In this document: positions 21,524 to 21,647 of the stretch, piece by piece
Position numbering within the stretch: position 1 is the first letter of the stretch
How the letters are laid out: every line of letters starts with the position of its first letter
Assembly (NCBI GenBank): GCA_003157315.1
Contig: PMJE01000647.1
Span: forward strand, 1,495-23,141
Direction: 5' to 3'
DNA length: 21,647 nucleotides
DNA from: Myxococcales bacterium
Lineage (GTDB): Bacteria; Myxococcota; Polyangia; Fen-1088
Position numbers and translations under genes: made by a program
Notes under the pieces: generated by a model
What the model was told of the DNA's origin: nothing
The model's input: the letters and a program-made list of their open reading frames with translations, nothing else
Database searches by the model: none

Positions 21524-21647
21524 TCAGATCTTCACCCGAGCCATGCGATAGGAATACGAGTTCAGGGTTACCCAATCGGGCAAACGCCGCCTGAGCGCCT
21601 CGATGTCGGGGCCGGCGGCAGGAGCGCCGTCGATGCCGCGCAGATCG
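21524..21647 (-). CDS. C-terminal end of an unidentified protein
   Basis: A minus-strand frame enters from the right edge and stops with TGA at 21526-21524, five bases after the convergent dciA-like gene. The visible 40 residues end LPDWVTLNSYSYRMARVKI. Codon use (mostly G or C in third position) and the tight convergent spacing support a real gene. I do not recognise the family and the rest lies outside the window. Confidence 0.6.
   Translation of the reverse strand, partial: DLRGIDGAPAAGPDIEALRRRLPDWVTLNSYSYRMARVKI

Overview
The window looks like chromosomal DNA of a myxobacterium (Myxococcota). Coding regions are GC-rich. It encodes a matrixin-type protease with a MYXO-CTERM-like tail, a kinase/sigma54-activator fusion of a kind found in large myxobacterial genomes, and tandem outer-membrane beta-barrel proteins followed by a small RHH-like protein. 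These identifications come from reading motifs by eye; no database search was run.

Layout. (1) 1-1697: the N-terminal end of smc (minus, cut by the window edge) and ftsY (plus) diverge from a region rich in GTGAC repeats. (2) 1856-3855: two exported beta-barrel proteins and a small RHH-like protein, all on plus. They are followed by a GC hairpin between convergent genes. (3) 4035-9666, minus: a 1696-residue fusion (Ser/Thr kinase, STAND-like NTPase, TPR region, GAF, sigma54 AAA+ activator, Fis HTH) followed by a small putative lipoprotein gene. The gap between them holds a good sigma54 promoter match and two direct repeats at typical enhancer distance, so the lipoprotein is a candidate target of the regulator. 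(4) 9757-14157, minus: a tight four-gene operon in the order HARE-HTH/Mrr-like protein, lipB, ATP-grasp ligase, HEAT-repeat lipoprotein. (5) 14266-18965, plus: a D-Ala-D-Ala ligase homologue with altered catalytic residues, an AsmA-like/GT51 transglycosylase fusion, an exported protein of unknown function and the metalloprotease. (6) 18847-21647: a lipoprotein with carboxypeptidase-regulatory-like repeats (minus, overlapping the protease gene tail to tail), rpmB (plus), ridA (minus), dciA-like (plus) and the C-terminal end of an unidentified minus-strand gene.

Housekeeping genes (smc, ftsY, lipB, rpmB, ridA, dciA) are interleaved with envelope and signalling genes typical of the lineage. I saw no tRNA, rRNA, CRISPR array, insertion sequence or prophage gene, and no gene-free stretch above 300 bases. 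The best candidate for an undescribed system is the kinase-activator fusion with its predicted sigma54-controlled lipoprotein. Next are the HARE/nuclease-fold protein in the lipB operon and the degenerate Ddl beside the AsmA-GT51 protein.
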